Notes: generated by a model not told the origin, from the letters alone. A stretch of DNA of 40,149 nucleotides from Elusimicrobia bacterium HGW-Elusimicrobia-3 (GCA_002840355.1 PHAL01000020.1:1-40149), one strand, 5' to 3'; counted from the stretch's first letter, positions 19,200 through 26,157 are shown. Made by a program: numbers and translations.

Positions 19200-19591
19200 G
19201 CCAGGTCCTTTATCGTCACGGCGGCCACCTCGGCCAGCAACCGGCTCTCTATCCCCGCTATCTTGTGCCGCAGCACGCAGGCCGCGTGCCGCTGGCAGAT
19301 CTTCTCGCCGAAAACACAGTCGTTGAGCCGCAGCGGGCCCTGCAGCGTTTCCATCAGCTGCTTCAGGGTGACCTTGTCGGGGTTGCGGGCCATCGCGAAG
19401 CCGCCGCCCTTGCCCTTCACGGCGTGCACGATGCCGGCCTTGTGCAGTTTCTGCATGATCTTGCGCAGGAAAGGCCCGCTTACGCCCACCTGCTCCTGCA
19501 TCTGCGCCACCGAAACGGTGGGTTTATTGGCCCTGGCCATGAAAGTCAGCGCCCGCGCCGCGTAGTCCACGTCCCTGTTTATCAGTTTCAT
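19196..19591 (-). CDS. Rrf2-family transcriptional regulator (Fe-S type)
   Basis: This 131-residue winged-helix regulator begins MKLINRDVDYAARAL. The helix-turn-helix VSVAQMQEQVGVSGPFLRK and wing KGKGGGFAMARNPDKVTL are classical for Rrf2. Three cysteines in the pattern C-x6-C-x5-C (DCVFGEKICQRHAACVLR) match the cluster-binding site of IscR/NsrR-like members, so it should sense iron-sulfur status, nitric oxide or oxygen. I chose the ATG at 19591 because the upstream in-frame ATG lies within the promoter palindrome. A perfect inverted repeat overlaps its promoter, pointing to autoregulation, with the ferredoxin-like gene as co-target. Confidence 0.9.
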   Translation of the reverse strand: MKLINRDVDYAARALTFMARANKPTVSVAQMQEQVGVSGPFLRKIMQKLHKAGIVHAVKGKGGGFAMARNPDKVTLKQLMETLQGPLRLNDCVFGEKICQRHAACVLRHKIAGIESRLLAEVAAVTIKDLA

Positions 19592-19601
19592 AATGTAGGT
19601 T

Positions 19602-19631
19602 AATGATACCACACGGGTATCATTCTGTCAA
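19602..19631 (-). promoter_or_regulatory. Promoter and palindromic operator of the Rrf2 gene
   Basis: On the minus strand TTGACA (19626-19631) and TATCAT (19603-19608) are separated by 17 bases. The perfect inverted repeat AATGATACC-N5-GGTATCATT (19602-19624) covers the spacer and the -10. An Rrf2 dimer bound there would block RNA polymerase. Confidence 0.85.
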
Positions 19632-19698
19632 GCCCCTTCCGGGGGCCCCGGCCTGAGTTTAACCGGTTTTTCTTTGGTAGAATAAAGGCGGAGGGCCT

Positions 19699-20781
19699 AT
19701 GAAATACCTGCTTTATACTATTATCCTTTTTACCCCGGCCGTTTGCCGGGCCGACACCTTCCTGATGCAGGACGGCGCCAGGCTGGAAGGCGAAGTGACC
19801 GGCGAGATGGACGACACGCTGCTGGTAAAGACCCGCTATGGCGCCCTGACCATAAAGAAAGCCGACATACAGGAGCGCAAGGCACAGGAAGCGCCCCCGC
19901 TGCCCCCGGCGAAACTCGAGATCTCCTCGGCCCCCGCGGCCGTAGCGCCCTCTACCGCCCCCGCGGTGGAAGTTTCTTCGGCCCAGCCCGCCGCCGTGGC
20001 CGAACCCGCCCCGTCGCTGACCTTCGCCACCATATCCCCCAGCACCATGACGCGCCAGCTGGTCTATTCAGAGAACGGCGTGGCCATAGCCACCGAAACT
20101 TTCGAAGCCTCCGGCGGCCTGCTGACCCTGGAAGGGGCTATTAAGGACGGCACCTATACGGAATACTACTCCGACGGCGGCCTGAAGACGGTAAAGACCA
20201 TGCTGGGCGGCAAGGCCAACGGCACGCTGAAAGCCTACTACCGGTCCGGCGCCCTGCAGGCCGAGGCCTATTACCTGGCCGGCGGCAAGGACGGCCTGCT
20301 GCGCTATCACACCGAGGACGGCAAGGTGCTGATGGAAGCCTCCTACCGCAACGACCAGCTCAACGGATGGAAGCGCGAGTACGGCCCCGACGGGGCGCTG
20401 ACCTCAGAGACCTACTATGCCGACGACAAGCCGGCCGCCCCGCCCCAGGCGCAGGCCGCGCCCGCCGCGCAAGCTGCCGCCGACGGCGGGCCCGACACCC
20501 AGATCACGGTGAAGACGCTGGAGCTGGCGCGCGGCGAGCGCTTCTCCTTCCACCTCAACGGCAAATATGTGGGCAAGGTGCACCTGGACAAGGAGTACAA
20601 CCTCATCAGGCAGGGCGGCAAGGTTCCCGACGGCCTGGTGAAGGTCTACACCGAGGACGGCCGCCTGGTGAAGGAATTTCTCTTCGAGAAGAATACCCTG
20701 CGCGCGCTGCGCGTCTACGAGCCCGGCGGGCCGCTGCAGGCCGAGTACGGCTACGAGCGGGAGAAAGCCGTAAAGAAGTAG
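19699..20781 (+). CDS. Exported MORN/YwqK-repeat protein
   Basis: This 360-residue protein has a signal peptide (about residues 1-18, ending VCRA). A short beta-rich domain (LMQDGARLEGEVTG, then LLVKTRYGALTIKK) and a low-complexity Ala/Pro linker follow. After that come several repeats of about 23 residues with the pattern G-x-x-x-x-Y-x-x-x-G-x-L-x-x-x-x-x-Y, for example YTEYYSDGGLKTVKTMLGG and GTLKAYYRSGALQAEAYY. These match MORN/YwqK-type beta-hairpin repeats, often found in envelope or antitoxin-like proteins. A GGAGG precedes the ATG. Its molecular role is not known. It ends at a strong terminator. Confidence 0.8.
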   Translation: MKYLLYTIILFTPAVCRADTFLMQDGARLEGEVTGEMDDTLLVKTRYGALTIKKADIQERKAQEAPPLPPAKLEISSAPAAVAPSTAPAVEVSSAQPAAVAEPAPSLTFATISPSTMTRQLVYSENGVAIATETFEASGGLLTLEGAIKDGTYTEYYSDGGLKTVKTMLGGKANGTLKAYYRSGALQAEAYYLAGGKDGLLRYHTEDGKVLMEASYRNDQLNGWKREYGPDGALTSETYYADDKPAAPPQAQAAPAAQAAADGGPDTQITVKTLELARGERFSFHLNGKYVGKVHLDKEYNLIRQGGKVPDGLVKVYTEDGRLVKEFLFEKNTLRALRVYEPGGPLQAEYGYEREKAVKK

Positions 20782-20796
20782 CCGCCGTTAAACGGC

Positions 20797-20830
20797 AAAA
20801 AGGCCGCCCGGAAAACCGAACGGCCTTTTT
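20797..20830. terminator. Bidirectional terminator after the MORN protein gene
   Basis: A 10-bp repeat AAAAAGGCCG (20797-20806) with its complement at 20821-20830 ends in T tracts on both strands. It lies 15 bases after the MORN protein's stop and just beyond the tRNA on the other strand. Confidence 0.85.
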
Positions 20831-20843
20831 TACGCCTAAAAAC

Positions 20844-20917
20844 TGGGCCCAGTAGGACTTGAACCTACGACCCAGCGATTATGAGTCGCTTGCTCTAACC
20901 AACTGAGCTATGGGCCC
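20844..20917 (-). tRNA. tRNA with CAU anticodon, probably tRNA-Ile2 (otherwise elongator tRNA-Met)
   Basis: The minus strand gives a complete cloverleaf with acceptor stem GGGCCCA/TGGGCCC, D arm GCTC-AGTTGGTTA-GAGC, anticodon stem AGCGA/TCGCT with loop CTCATAA, and T arm GTAGG-TTCAAGT-CCTAC. The discriminator is A. The loop CTCATAA and the GAGC D arm resemble tRNA-Ile2, whose C34 is modified by TilS to read AUA; Met elongators usually have a different loop. No CCA is encoded. It marks the left border of the accessory region. Confidence 0.9.
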
Positions 20918-20990
20918 GTAAATCTCTTGGTGACTGAACAATCATTCTAGCAGTTTTAGCGCCCTATTTCAAAGCCGCCCCGCGATCGCC

Positions 20991-21086
20991 CTAATACCAG
21001 CCTTTCTCCTCAATAACGAAGGCCAGACCCGCCGAAAGAAAAACGGCGGCTATGAAAGCGAACCCCATAGAGAACAGGTAAGTCAT
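20991..21086 (-). CDS. 31-residue single-pass membrane peptide
   Basis: This 31-residue ORF (starts MTYLFSMGFAFIAAVFLSAG, ends EEKGWY) has one transmembrane helix and a charged end. I chose the ATG at 21086, with AAGGA close upstream and GGGGG further up; the longer upstream frame is not hydrophobic and overlaps the M50 gene. It follows the M50 protease gene by about 60 bases on the same strand. Small size and absence of homology I can name make it tentative. It could be a partner of the membrane protease or an unrelated short ORF. Confidence 0.45.
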   Translation of the reverse strand: MTYLFSMGFAFIAAVFLSAGLAFVIEEKGWY

Positions 21087-21147
21087 TTCCTTAATCCCCC
21101 AGTTGCGCGCGGATCGGGGCCACGGACGCGGCGCGCTGTTGCCCAGG

Positions 21148-22275
21148 CTATCCCCTTGCCGCCACCAGCAGATCATTGAGCTCTTTTTTTCCTTCCTGAA
21201 AGCGCCTGACGCCGCCAAAAAGTCCGATAAAGGCGAAATACGCGCCCATCACGACTTTGTAGCCGCCTTGCATGAAATACGCCGGCGTATTCCATAGAAG
21301 CCCAAATTCAGTCCAGATATGCCCAATATTCAGCCAGACAAATCGCAGGAAATAGACCGAGAAAGCGACAAAAGCAACGAGGTAAACATAATGCACGGCG
21401 CGCATCCAGCGTTTATGCTTTAGCGCCGAGTAGGTGTCCTTGTAAAGCCAATACCCATCGGTGCGCAGAAGCGGATTTAAATTAAAGAGCATTATAAGCA
21501 TGGTCCACCGCACGGCCTCAGCGGCGGAAGGACTGCCCAACACCACCGCGGCGACAAGCAGCATGAGCGTGTATATTGATTGCAGGATAAATCCGCCGCA
21601 ATCCACTAACGCCCGTTTTTCGAGAGGAAGCCTGTCTACGCCGGAAACATTAGTATAAAAAACAGGGTAGACCAGATATACCGAAAAGCCTATGGGCCGC
21701 AAGCCAATGCCGCTAGTCGCGGCGGCGATGGAATGCCCAAGCTCATGCACCATGCTTCCCAGTAAGACGAGGGCCAGCACCAAAAAGCCTTTGGCGCTAC
21801 CGAAGGCCGCTGCCGGCAACATCCTGTCGCCGCCACCCGCGAACAGCCAAAGCCCCGGCAGCGCGCCGGCCAGCGCTAACCACACCAGCCACGGGAAGAT
21901 CTTTTTGAGTCTCTCCGGAGTCAGCCCGAACAGATTCAGGAAGCGCTCCTGCAACTGAGCGGGAACCAGCCTTATGCTTGGAGAAAACACAGCCCCAAGC
22001 ATTGTCTTCCAGGTCTTTTCCGGCTTTTCGGTCAGCGCTCCGATAGCGAGCAGCTTCTCCAGTATTTTTTCCGGTTCGTTTATACCAAGCCGGGCCAGCG
22101 CCGATGCGTACTCGGGTTTGCGCCCGTTTTGAGGCAGCTGGCCGGCCAACCAGACCGCCTCCTCCGCGACGCTGTAGCAGGACGTATCCGTTATGGCCAG
22201 GAGTTTATCCCCGTATCGCACCGAATACGCCCTCTTTAGCGGGTTCTCATAGGTCTTAGCCGTGGCTTCCACCAT
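21148..22275 (-). CDS. M50-family (site-2 protease-like) membrane peptidase of a peptide-maturation system
   Basis: This 375-residue polytopic protein carries the zinc motif HELGH (residues 177-181) in a transmembrane helix and the second metal motif NPLLRTDGYW (267-276). The N-terminal 85 residues are soluble and look like a small winged-helix, PqqD-like substrate-binding domain (inferred, weak). Five to six further hydrophobic segments follow. Family members such as YydH are encoded beside radical SAM peptide modifiers and are thought to cut or export modified peptides. It begins 2 bases after the stop of the radical SAM gene, so it is co-translated with it. No ABC transporter is encoded nearby, which raises the chance that this protein also handles release. 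Confidence 0.85.
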   Translation of the reverse strand: MVEATAKTYENPLKRAYSVRYGDKLLAITDTSCYSVAEEAVWLAGQLPQNGRKPEYASALARLGINEPEKILEKLLAIGALTEKPEKTWKTMLGAVFSPSIRLVPAQLQERFLNLFGLTPERLKKIFPWLVWLALAGALPGLWLFAGGGDRMLPAAAFGSAKGFLVLALVLLGSMVHELGHSIAAATSGIGLRPIGFSVYLVYPVFYTNVSGVDRLPLEKRALVDCGGFILQSIYTLMLLVAAVVLGSPSAAEAVRWTMLIMLFNLNPLLRTDGYWLYKDTYSALKHKRWMRAVHYVYLVAFVAFSVYFLRFVWLNIGHIWTEFGLLWNTPAYFMQGGYKVVMGAYFAFIGLFGGVRRFQEGKKELNDLLVAARG

Positions 22276-22277
22276 AC

Positions 22278-23693
22278 TTAGCCGTGCGTTGACACCAGGT
22301 CGGGCTCTTTGTCGTCGGAAGCGCCCTCTGCGGGCCGGTTCCGATTCTGGTAGGCCAACTTTACAGACTCGATTATGACGCGCTTCGTGTCGTCACAGGC
22401 GGGCTTGAAGAGGTCCCCCGTCTTAGTGCGGCTCTTAACGCCGCATTGACCGCCGCAAGCCAGGGCCACCGGGCACTTGGCACACTCGTCCAGGTTCGCG
22501 AGGTGCCTTGTCTTGTAGGTCTCATGCAGCGGAAAGAACTCCACTCCAGACTCCGACAAGTGCCCCACGCGGTATTGCGGGTACCCGGCCTCCTCGAAGC
22601 ATCCATAGATATCCCCGAACGGGTCCACCACCACGCTCCGTTGCCGTGTTTGCATGCAGAAGCAGGTACGAGTGAGGCCGAACCCCCGCTTCAGTTTAAA
22701 AAGGTGACTAATCTCGTTGGCGCGCATGCTTACTGGATGCTCCAAGTCTATTCCCAGGTCGAACACCTTGGAGGAGAGGTCCGCCATGTCCACGAAATCG
22801 GTGGCATCCACCTTGGCTATGTTGTCGTGCAGCGGACTTGCGTATATATTGACATACTTGCTCCCAAGTATCCCGCTGTCCTTTAAATCCTTTATCAGGC
22901 GAGGCACGGACTCCATGGTCCTCTTATCAAGATTGAGCCTTATGCTCACCTGCGTCTTCCTCTCCACCATCATACGGATATTTTTCAAGATCTTGTCGTA
23001 GGTCGGCTCGCCGCCAAGAGGCACACGCGACTTATCGTGAAGCTCTTTACTGCCGTCCAGAGAAACCTGAACGCGGCTGACGAAGCCCGGGCCATCCCCG
23101 AAGATGTCCGGCATCAGGTCCACCATCGTGGCATTGCTTATCGCGGTGGACTGCATTCCGTACTTCTTAGCGTAGCCGAGCGTCTTGCGGATTACGGCCT
23201 CATTTGATGGCAGGAAAGGTTCTCCGCCGTAGAACGAAATATTAGAGAAACTCTGCTGGGCACCCTTGATGATGTTGGAGAACTGCTTCTCAAAGATGGT
23301 CTCGACCATGGCCTCACTCATGACGGCCCTGGACTTGTGCGGGCGGTGCTCCTGCTGGTAGCAGTACTTGCATGCCAGGTTACAGTTGTAACTCATCAGC
23401 AGCATGATGCCGCCGCCGCGGTCGTCCTTCCCCATATTGCCATGCATCACACTCACGAATTCCTTGAACCGGACAAGCTCTTCTTCAGGGGAGAGCGTGG
23501 TTATGTGCCCGCGCTTCAGAAGGGTTTCCAACTCTTCGCTGCCCAGAGCATTTATTCTCTCAGCGCTCCGGGAGAGGAAAGCCTCGGCAGGCTGGCCGCT
23601 GACTTCATCCATACAGCTGTTCACCCCGTTAAACAGAAGAACCGAACCGCCGAGGTCAATCACATTAAGATATCGACTGATATTGTAGTTCAT
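22278..23693 (-). CDS. Radical SAM/SPASM peptide-modifying enzyme
   Basis: This 471-residue protein has an N-terminal domain of about 90 residues that may bind the leader peptide. The radical SAM cluster follows at Cys104, Cys108 and Cys111 (CNLACKYC), then SNISFYGGEPF. The C-terminal SPASM domain has cysteines in CFCMQT, IYGCFE, CAKCPVALACGGQCG (404, 407, 413, 417) and near 433, enough for auxiliary 4Fe-4S clusters. SPASM enzymes of this shape install thioether or other crosslinks in Cys-rich peptides. The gene follows the TPR gene by 17 bases with a strong GGGGGGAG ribosome site, and it shares a sigma-54 promoter. The three Cys-rich precursors 1.5-2.5 kb upstream are its likely substrates. 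The bond made is unknown. Confidence 0.92.
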   Translation of the reverse strand: MNYNISRYLNVIDLGGSVLLFNGVNSCMDEVSGQPAEAFLSRSAERINALGSEELETLLKRGHITTLSPEEELVRFKEFVSVMHGNMGKDDRGGGIMLLMSYNCNLACKYCYQQEHRPHKSRAVMSEAMVETIFEKQFSNIIKGAQQSFSNISFYGGEPFLPSNEAVIRKTLGYAKKYGMQSTAISNATMVDLMPDIFGDGPGFVSRVQVSLDGSKELHDKSRVPLGGEPTYDKILKNIRMMVERKTQVSIRLNLDKRTMESVPRLIKDLKDSGILGSKYVNIYASPLHDNIAKVDATDFVDMADLSSKVFDLGIDLEHPVSMRANEISHLFKLKRGFGLTRTCFCMQTRQRSVVVDPFGDIYGCFEEAGYPQYRVGHLSESGVEFFPLHETYKTRHLANLDECAKCPVALACGGQCGVKSRTKTGDLFKPACDDTKRVIIESVKLAYQNRNRPAEGASDDKEPDLVSTHG

Positions 23694-23710
23694 CTTTCTC
23701 CCCCCTTAAT

Positions 23711-24451
23711 TCAATTCCCAGCCTGGCAGGCCTGAGCCTGCTGCCCGTGCTTAAAAAGTATATCACAAATGGCGGGTTTATCCGGTTTTGAGGCCAGCCA
23801 GGCGGAATCCAATCCCCTGGCCTTATCCATCGCCTCGGCGGCCTCCCGGAACTTCCCCAACCGCACCAGCGCACGGCACTTGTTCATGTGCATGAACGCG
23901 TGCACCTTGGGGGCCAGCCGCATGGCTCGATCCATATCGGCCACCGCCTCTTCGTTGCGTCCCATAAACATCGCCGCGGTACCGCGCCCCATGTACATCT
24001 GGGACACGAAAGAAGCATTCTTTTCATAGTACTGTCCGCCGGGGAAGCCGTCGGGATATTTCTTCTGGAAAGTGCGGATGGCCTCATCGTAGTTTTTATA
24101 GGAGGCGGGAAAGTCCTTCTTCCAAAAACTAATGCCACCGCGCATATAGCTGAAGGCGTGCGGCTGCTCTTTAAGTATCTCGGGATTTTCTTTCTCCAGG
24201 GTCTCCAACGCTTTTTGAGACGCGTCCGGGTCTCGCTGCGGAGAATTTACAGCGCGGATCATCTGCTGCCTGCGCGATTCAAAAAGCAGGCGCCGAATCT
24301 TTTCGGAGGTGCTTTCAACGTCGCTGCCAAATGAGGAAGAATCTATCTCCATCGGGATGGCCAGCTCTTGCGGCACAGTTTGTCCCACGGAATCATTGAC
24401 CGCGGCCCCGGCCGGCACAACTGCCATCAGGATTATTATCAGATATTTCAT
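23711..24451 (-). CDS. Exported TPR protein, first gene of the maturation operon
   Basis: This 246-residue protein starts with a signal peptide (MKYLIIILMAVVPAGAA). From about residue 95 it contains at least three tetratricopeptide repeats (YMRGGISFWKKDFPASYKNY, MYMGRGTAAMFMGRNEEAVA, HMNKCRALVRLGKFREAAEA), a fold that binds proteins or peptides. An AAGGAG lies 7 bases before the ATG, and a sigma-54 promoter about 42 bases upstream of the start drives this gene. Sitting in front of the radical SAM and M50 genes, it may hold the precursor or product in the periplasm; this is inference. Confidence 0.82.
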   Translation of the reverse strand: MKYLIIILMAVVPAGAAVNDSVGQTVPQELAIPMEIDSSSFGSDVESTSEKIRRLLFESRRQQMIRAVNSPQRDPDASQKALETLEKENPEILKEQPHAFSYMRGGISFWKKDFPASYKNYDEAIRTFQKKYPDGFPGGQYYEKNASFVSQMYMGRGTAAMFMGRNEEAVADMDRAMRLAPKVHAFMHMNKCRALVRLGKFREAAEAMDKARGLDSAWLASKPDKPAICDILFKHGQQAQACQAGN

Positions 24452-24504
24452 CGCTTTGCTCCTTAATGTGTTTCAGCCCATCTACTCGCAGCCAACAGCT
24501 TCAG

Positions 24505-24520
24505 AGCAATTATTGTGCCA
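24505..24520 (-). promoter_or_regulatory. Sigma-54 promoter of the TPR-radical SAM-M50 operon
   Basis: On the minus strand TGGCAC-AATAA-TTGCT matches the -24/-12 consensus (TGGCA with N6 before TTGC). The predicted start is near 24494, and the TPR ATG at 24451 follows. The downstream TCTGAA is also shared with the site at 25556. Confidence 0.88.
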
Positions 24521-24609
24521 TGCCCCCTATCGCCAGGTGACCCTACACCCAAGAGTCCGGATCCCTCCGGAGCGAAGCAGATACGCGAGAACAATACACC
24601 AACGCCTGA

Positions 24610-24642
24610 TTTTCATTTGAAAATATAGTTTTCACTTGAAAA
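24610..24642. promoter_or_regulatory. Tandem palindromic activator site (UAS) for the maturation operon
   Basis: Two 14-bp sequences, TTTTCATTTGAAAA (24610-24623) and TTTTCACTTGAAAA (24629-24642), have centres 19 bp apart. They lie about 115-150 bp upstream of the predicted sigma-54 start, where enhancer-binding proteins usually sit. The rest of the gene-free stretch 24452-24804 holds the sigma-54 promoter and a hairpin at 24659. Confidence 0.75.
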
Positions 24643-24658
24643 GAAGGAATCGAGAACA

Positions 24659-24689
24659 CCCCCCTAGCCGGCTAGCCTCGCTAGGGGGG
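24659..24689 (-). terminator. GC hairpin, possible weak terminator of the 85-residue gene
   Basis: A perfect 10-bp inverted repeat CCCCCCTAGC (24659-24668) with its complement at 24680-24689 and an 11-base loop. Only a poor T tract follows on the minus strand. It lies between the 85-residue gene and the maturation operon's activator site, so it may insulate the two units. Confidence 0.4.
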
Positions 24690-24804
24690 TATCGTGGTTT
24701 TCGGACTGGTTGGCGGGAAAACGGGACAGCAGACTAATGATATACCGCGACCAAACCGGCGCTTGGGCGGCGGGGATATTGCTGACTTTGACTGGTAACC
24801 GTTC

Positions 24805-25062
24805 TTATCTTCCTACTCCTGTCTGATGAAATCGGATATAGGGCTGCGAAGCAAAAGCCCCGACCCCGATCAAAAAGCCCAGGTCATACCAGCGACCATT
24901 ATTGTTGGTCTCCCATATGGCCACTTTTGCGTTAAAGAGGCTGATGATGAACGTTATTACGGCTATAAAACCATGCCACAGGCCACCCAGAAAACCCGCA
25001 GGTTTCGCCCCCTGAAGCTTATATTTTGAATTTGGTCCCGGTATGGAAAATATGTTCGCCAC
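24805..25062 (-). CDS. Conserved two-helix small membrane protein
   Basis: This 85-residue protein has a short polar N-terminus, a helix with GGLWHGFIAVITFIISLFN, then ETNNNGRWYDLGFLIG leading into a second hydrophobic stretch. The WHG and NNNG-WYD-GFL pattern looks like a widespread small-protein family of unknown function. It starts with a GTG preceded by GGGG, and an extended -10 promoter (TGATATAAT at 25095-25103) lies just upstream. It sits between precursors and maturation operon, so immunity or membrane-targeting is possible, but nothing shows it. Confidence 0.72.
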   Translation of the reverse strand: MANIFSIPGPNSKYKLQGAKPAGFLGGLWHGFIAVITFIISLFNAKVAIWETNNNGRWYDLGFLIGVGAFASQPYIRFHQTGVGR

Positions 25063-25094
25063 AATTTACCCCTTTTTATTCCTAGTATCTTCAA

Positions 25095-25103
25095 ATTATA
25101 TCA
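25095..25103 (-). promoter_or_regulatory. Extended -10 promoter of the small membrane protein gene
   Basis: TGATATAAT on the minus strand is a perfect extended -10. No good -35 lies 17 bases upstream. It is about 33 bases upstream of the GTG at 25062. This unit looks constitutive, unlike its sigma-54-driven neighbours. Confidence 0.6.
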
Positions 25104-25226
25104 CACCCAACTGGCCTATCCGTTCTTAGAGGCCCGCCGTCCGGCACGCACCCCCCGGGGCCGTCCAACTGTGGGCGAGAGAGCGCAACCTCTCCGGTTA
25201 TCCTCTTTTTGCGGGATCACCCATTA

Positions 25227-25493
25227 TCAAGTCACAGGCCGGCAGTTATTGGAAGGGCAGACCGTAAAGGGACGGCAGTTTATGTAACCGGTAGGACCAA
25301 CGCAGTCGCAGGTATCGTTGCAGTTGCCGCACGTGAGATCGATAAGACAGATATCATGCGGGCAAGTGTTGTTTCCTTTATCTATGGAGGAAACCATTGA
25401 GACCAGCGCCTCGAATTCCATGCGGTCCGGCAATTTCTCCAGAGTAAGAACCGCGCCGTCAGTCAGATTTAAGGCTTTTATTATGCTGTTCAT
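25227..25493 (-). CDS. Cys-rich RiPP precursor peptide 1
   Basis: This 88-residue peptide has a conserved leader (residues 1-38) and a core with nine cysteines (44, 49, 55, 58, 62, 64, 73, 79, 84), none of which are in the leader. Leader features shared with its two paralogs are GAVLTLEK at 13-20 and DR-hydrophobic-EFEA at 23-28, ending at a Lys-Gly (39-40). The core begins CPHDICLIDLTCGNC and contains YINCRPF. An AAGGAG lies 12 bases before the ATG. It has its own sigma-54 promoter at 25556-25571. The nearby radical SAM/SPASM enzyme is the likely modifier and the M50 protein the likely maturation protease; both are inferred from context. Confidence 0.85.
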   Translation of the reverse strand: MNSIIKALNLTDGAVLTLEKLPDRMEFEALVSMVSSIDKGNNTCPHDICLIDLTCGNCNDTCDCVGPTGYINCRPFTVCPSNNCRPVT

Positions 25494-25555
25494 TTGTTAT
25501 CTTCGCTCCTTGATTGACCGCTAGATCACATCAGCCACGCTCGCATTACGTTCAG

Positions 25556-25571
25556 AGCAATATTAATGCCA
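25556..25571 (-). promoter_or_regulatory. Sigma-54 promoter of precursor 1
   Basis: On the minus strand TGGCAT-TAATA-TTGCT lies immediately after the stop of precursor 2. The predicted start is near 25545, giving a leader of about 50 bases. No palindromic activator site is close; the nearest is at 26341, 770 bp upstream. Confidence 0.82.
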
Positions 25572-25576
25572 GACTG

Positions 25577-25798
25577 TTATTTGTACGGGTGACAATTAAT
25601 GTACCGGGGGTGGCACTGTTCGTCAAGGCAGACAGTGCATACAATGTCGATCAAGCAAGGATCAGGATTGGTGCCTTTATTAGCCTCCCCCTGGCCGGCC
25701 ATAATCAGAATTGCCTCGAACTCCATCCTGTCCTCAAGTTTCTCCAGCGTAAGCACGGCGCCTTCGTTAAGATTCAGTGATTTGATGATACTATTCAT
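25577..25798 (-). CDS. Cys-rich RiPP precursor peptide 2
   Basis: This 73-residue peptide has a leader almost identical to its paralogs (GAVLTLEK, DRMEFEA) ending at Lys41-Gly42. A short core with five cysteines follows, in the pattern CLIDIVCTVC then CHPRYINCHPYK. YINC-aromatic is shared with precursor 1. A GGAGG lies 8 bases upstream. No sigma-54 site precedes it, so it is probably read through from the promoter of precursor 3. Confidence 0.85.
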   Translation of the reverse strand: MNSIIKSLNLNEGAVLTLEKLEDRMEFEAILIMAGQGEANKGTNPDPCLIDIVCTVCLDEQCHPRYINCHPYK

Positions 25799-25914
25799 TT
25801 ATTTTTCCTCCGCTGTTTTTTCCATGGCCTGACCACCAACAAAAGTATTCAGGCTAACTTGCATACCGCTTTCCCTACTGGCGGCGGCTTAAATCGCCTC
25901 CCGGCAACACCAGG

Positions 25915-26157
25915 TCAAGGGTGTGCTTTATTCGGACAGGCCAAACCGTATGACGAACAGTCGGTAAGGCAGATAGTACAGAGTGACGAACAGTCGGGGC
26001 ATACAGTACACTCAATCTTAATCGCACAAGCGCCTTTTTCACCTGTTCCCTGGCCGAGCATAACAGCCAGCGCTTCAAACTCTATCCGGTCCGGCATCTT
26101 CTCCAAGGTAAGAACCGCACCCTCTGTCAGATTTAGTGCCGTAATAATATTATTCAT
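25915..26157 (-). CDS. Cys-rich RiPP precursor peptide 3
   Basis: This 80-residue peptide is the first of three tandem precursors. Its leader (GAVLTLEK, then DRIEFEA) ends at Lys41-Gly42, and the core has eight cysteines beginning ACAIKIECTVCPDC. The common core motif in all three is C-x-I-x-[IL]-x-C-x-x-C (CLIDLTC, CLIDIVC, CAIKIEC). A GGAG lies about 9 bases before the ATG. It is preceded by the sigma-54 promoter at 26224-26239. Confidence 0.85.
   Translation of the reverse strand: MNNIITALNLTEGAVLTLEKMPDRIEFEALAVMLGQGTGEKGACAIKIECTVCPDCSSLCTICLTDCSSYGLACPNKAHP

Noticed and set aside
25799-25914. Sigma-54 promoter for precursor 2
   Set aside because: No TGGCA-N6-TTGC with correct spacing is present; read-through from precursor 3 is simpler.
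25227-26157. CRISPR array in the repeated region
   Set aside because: The repeats are coding leader sequences about 300 bases apart, not short repeats with spacers.
25227-26157. Metallothionein-like proteins
   Set aside because: Cys spacing is irregular, the leader is conserved and radical SAM/M50 genes are adjacent, so RiPP precursors fit better.
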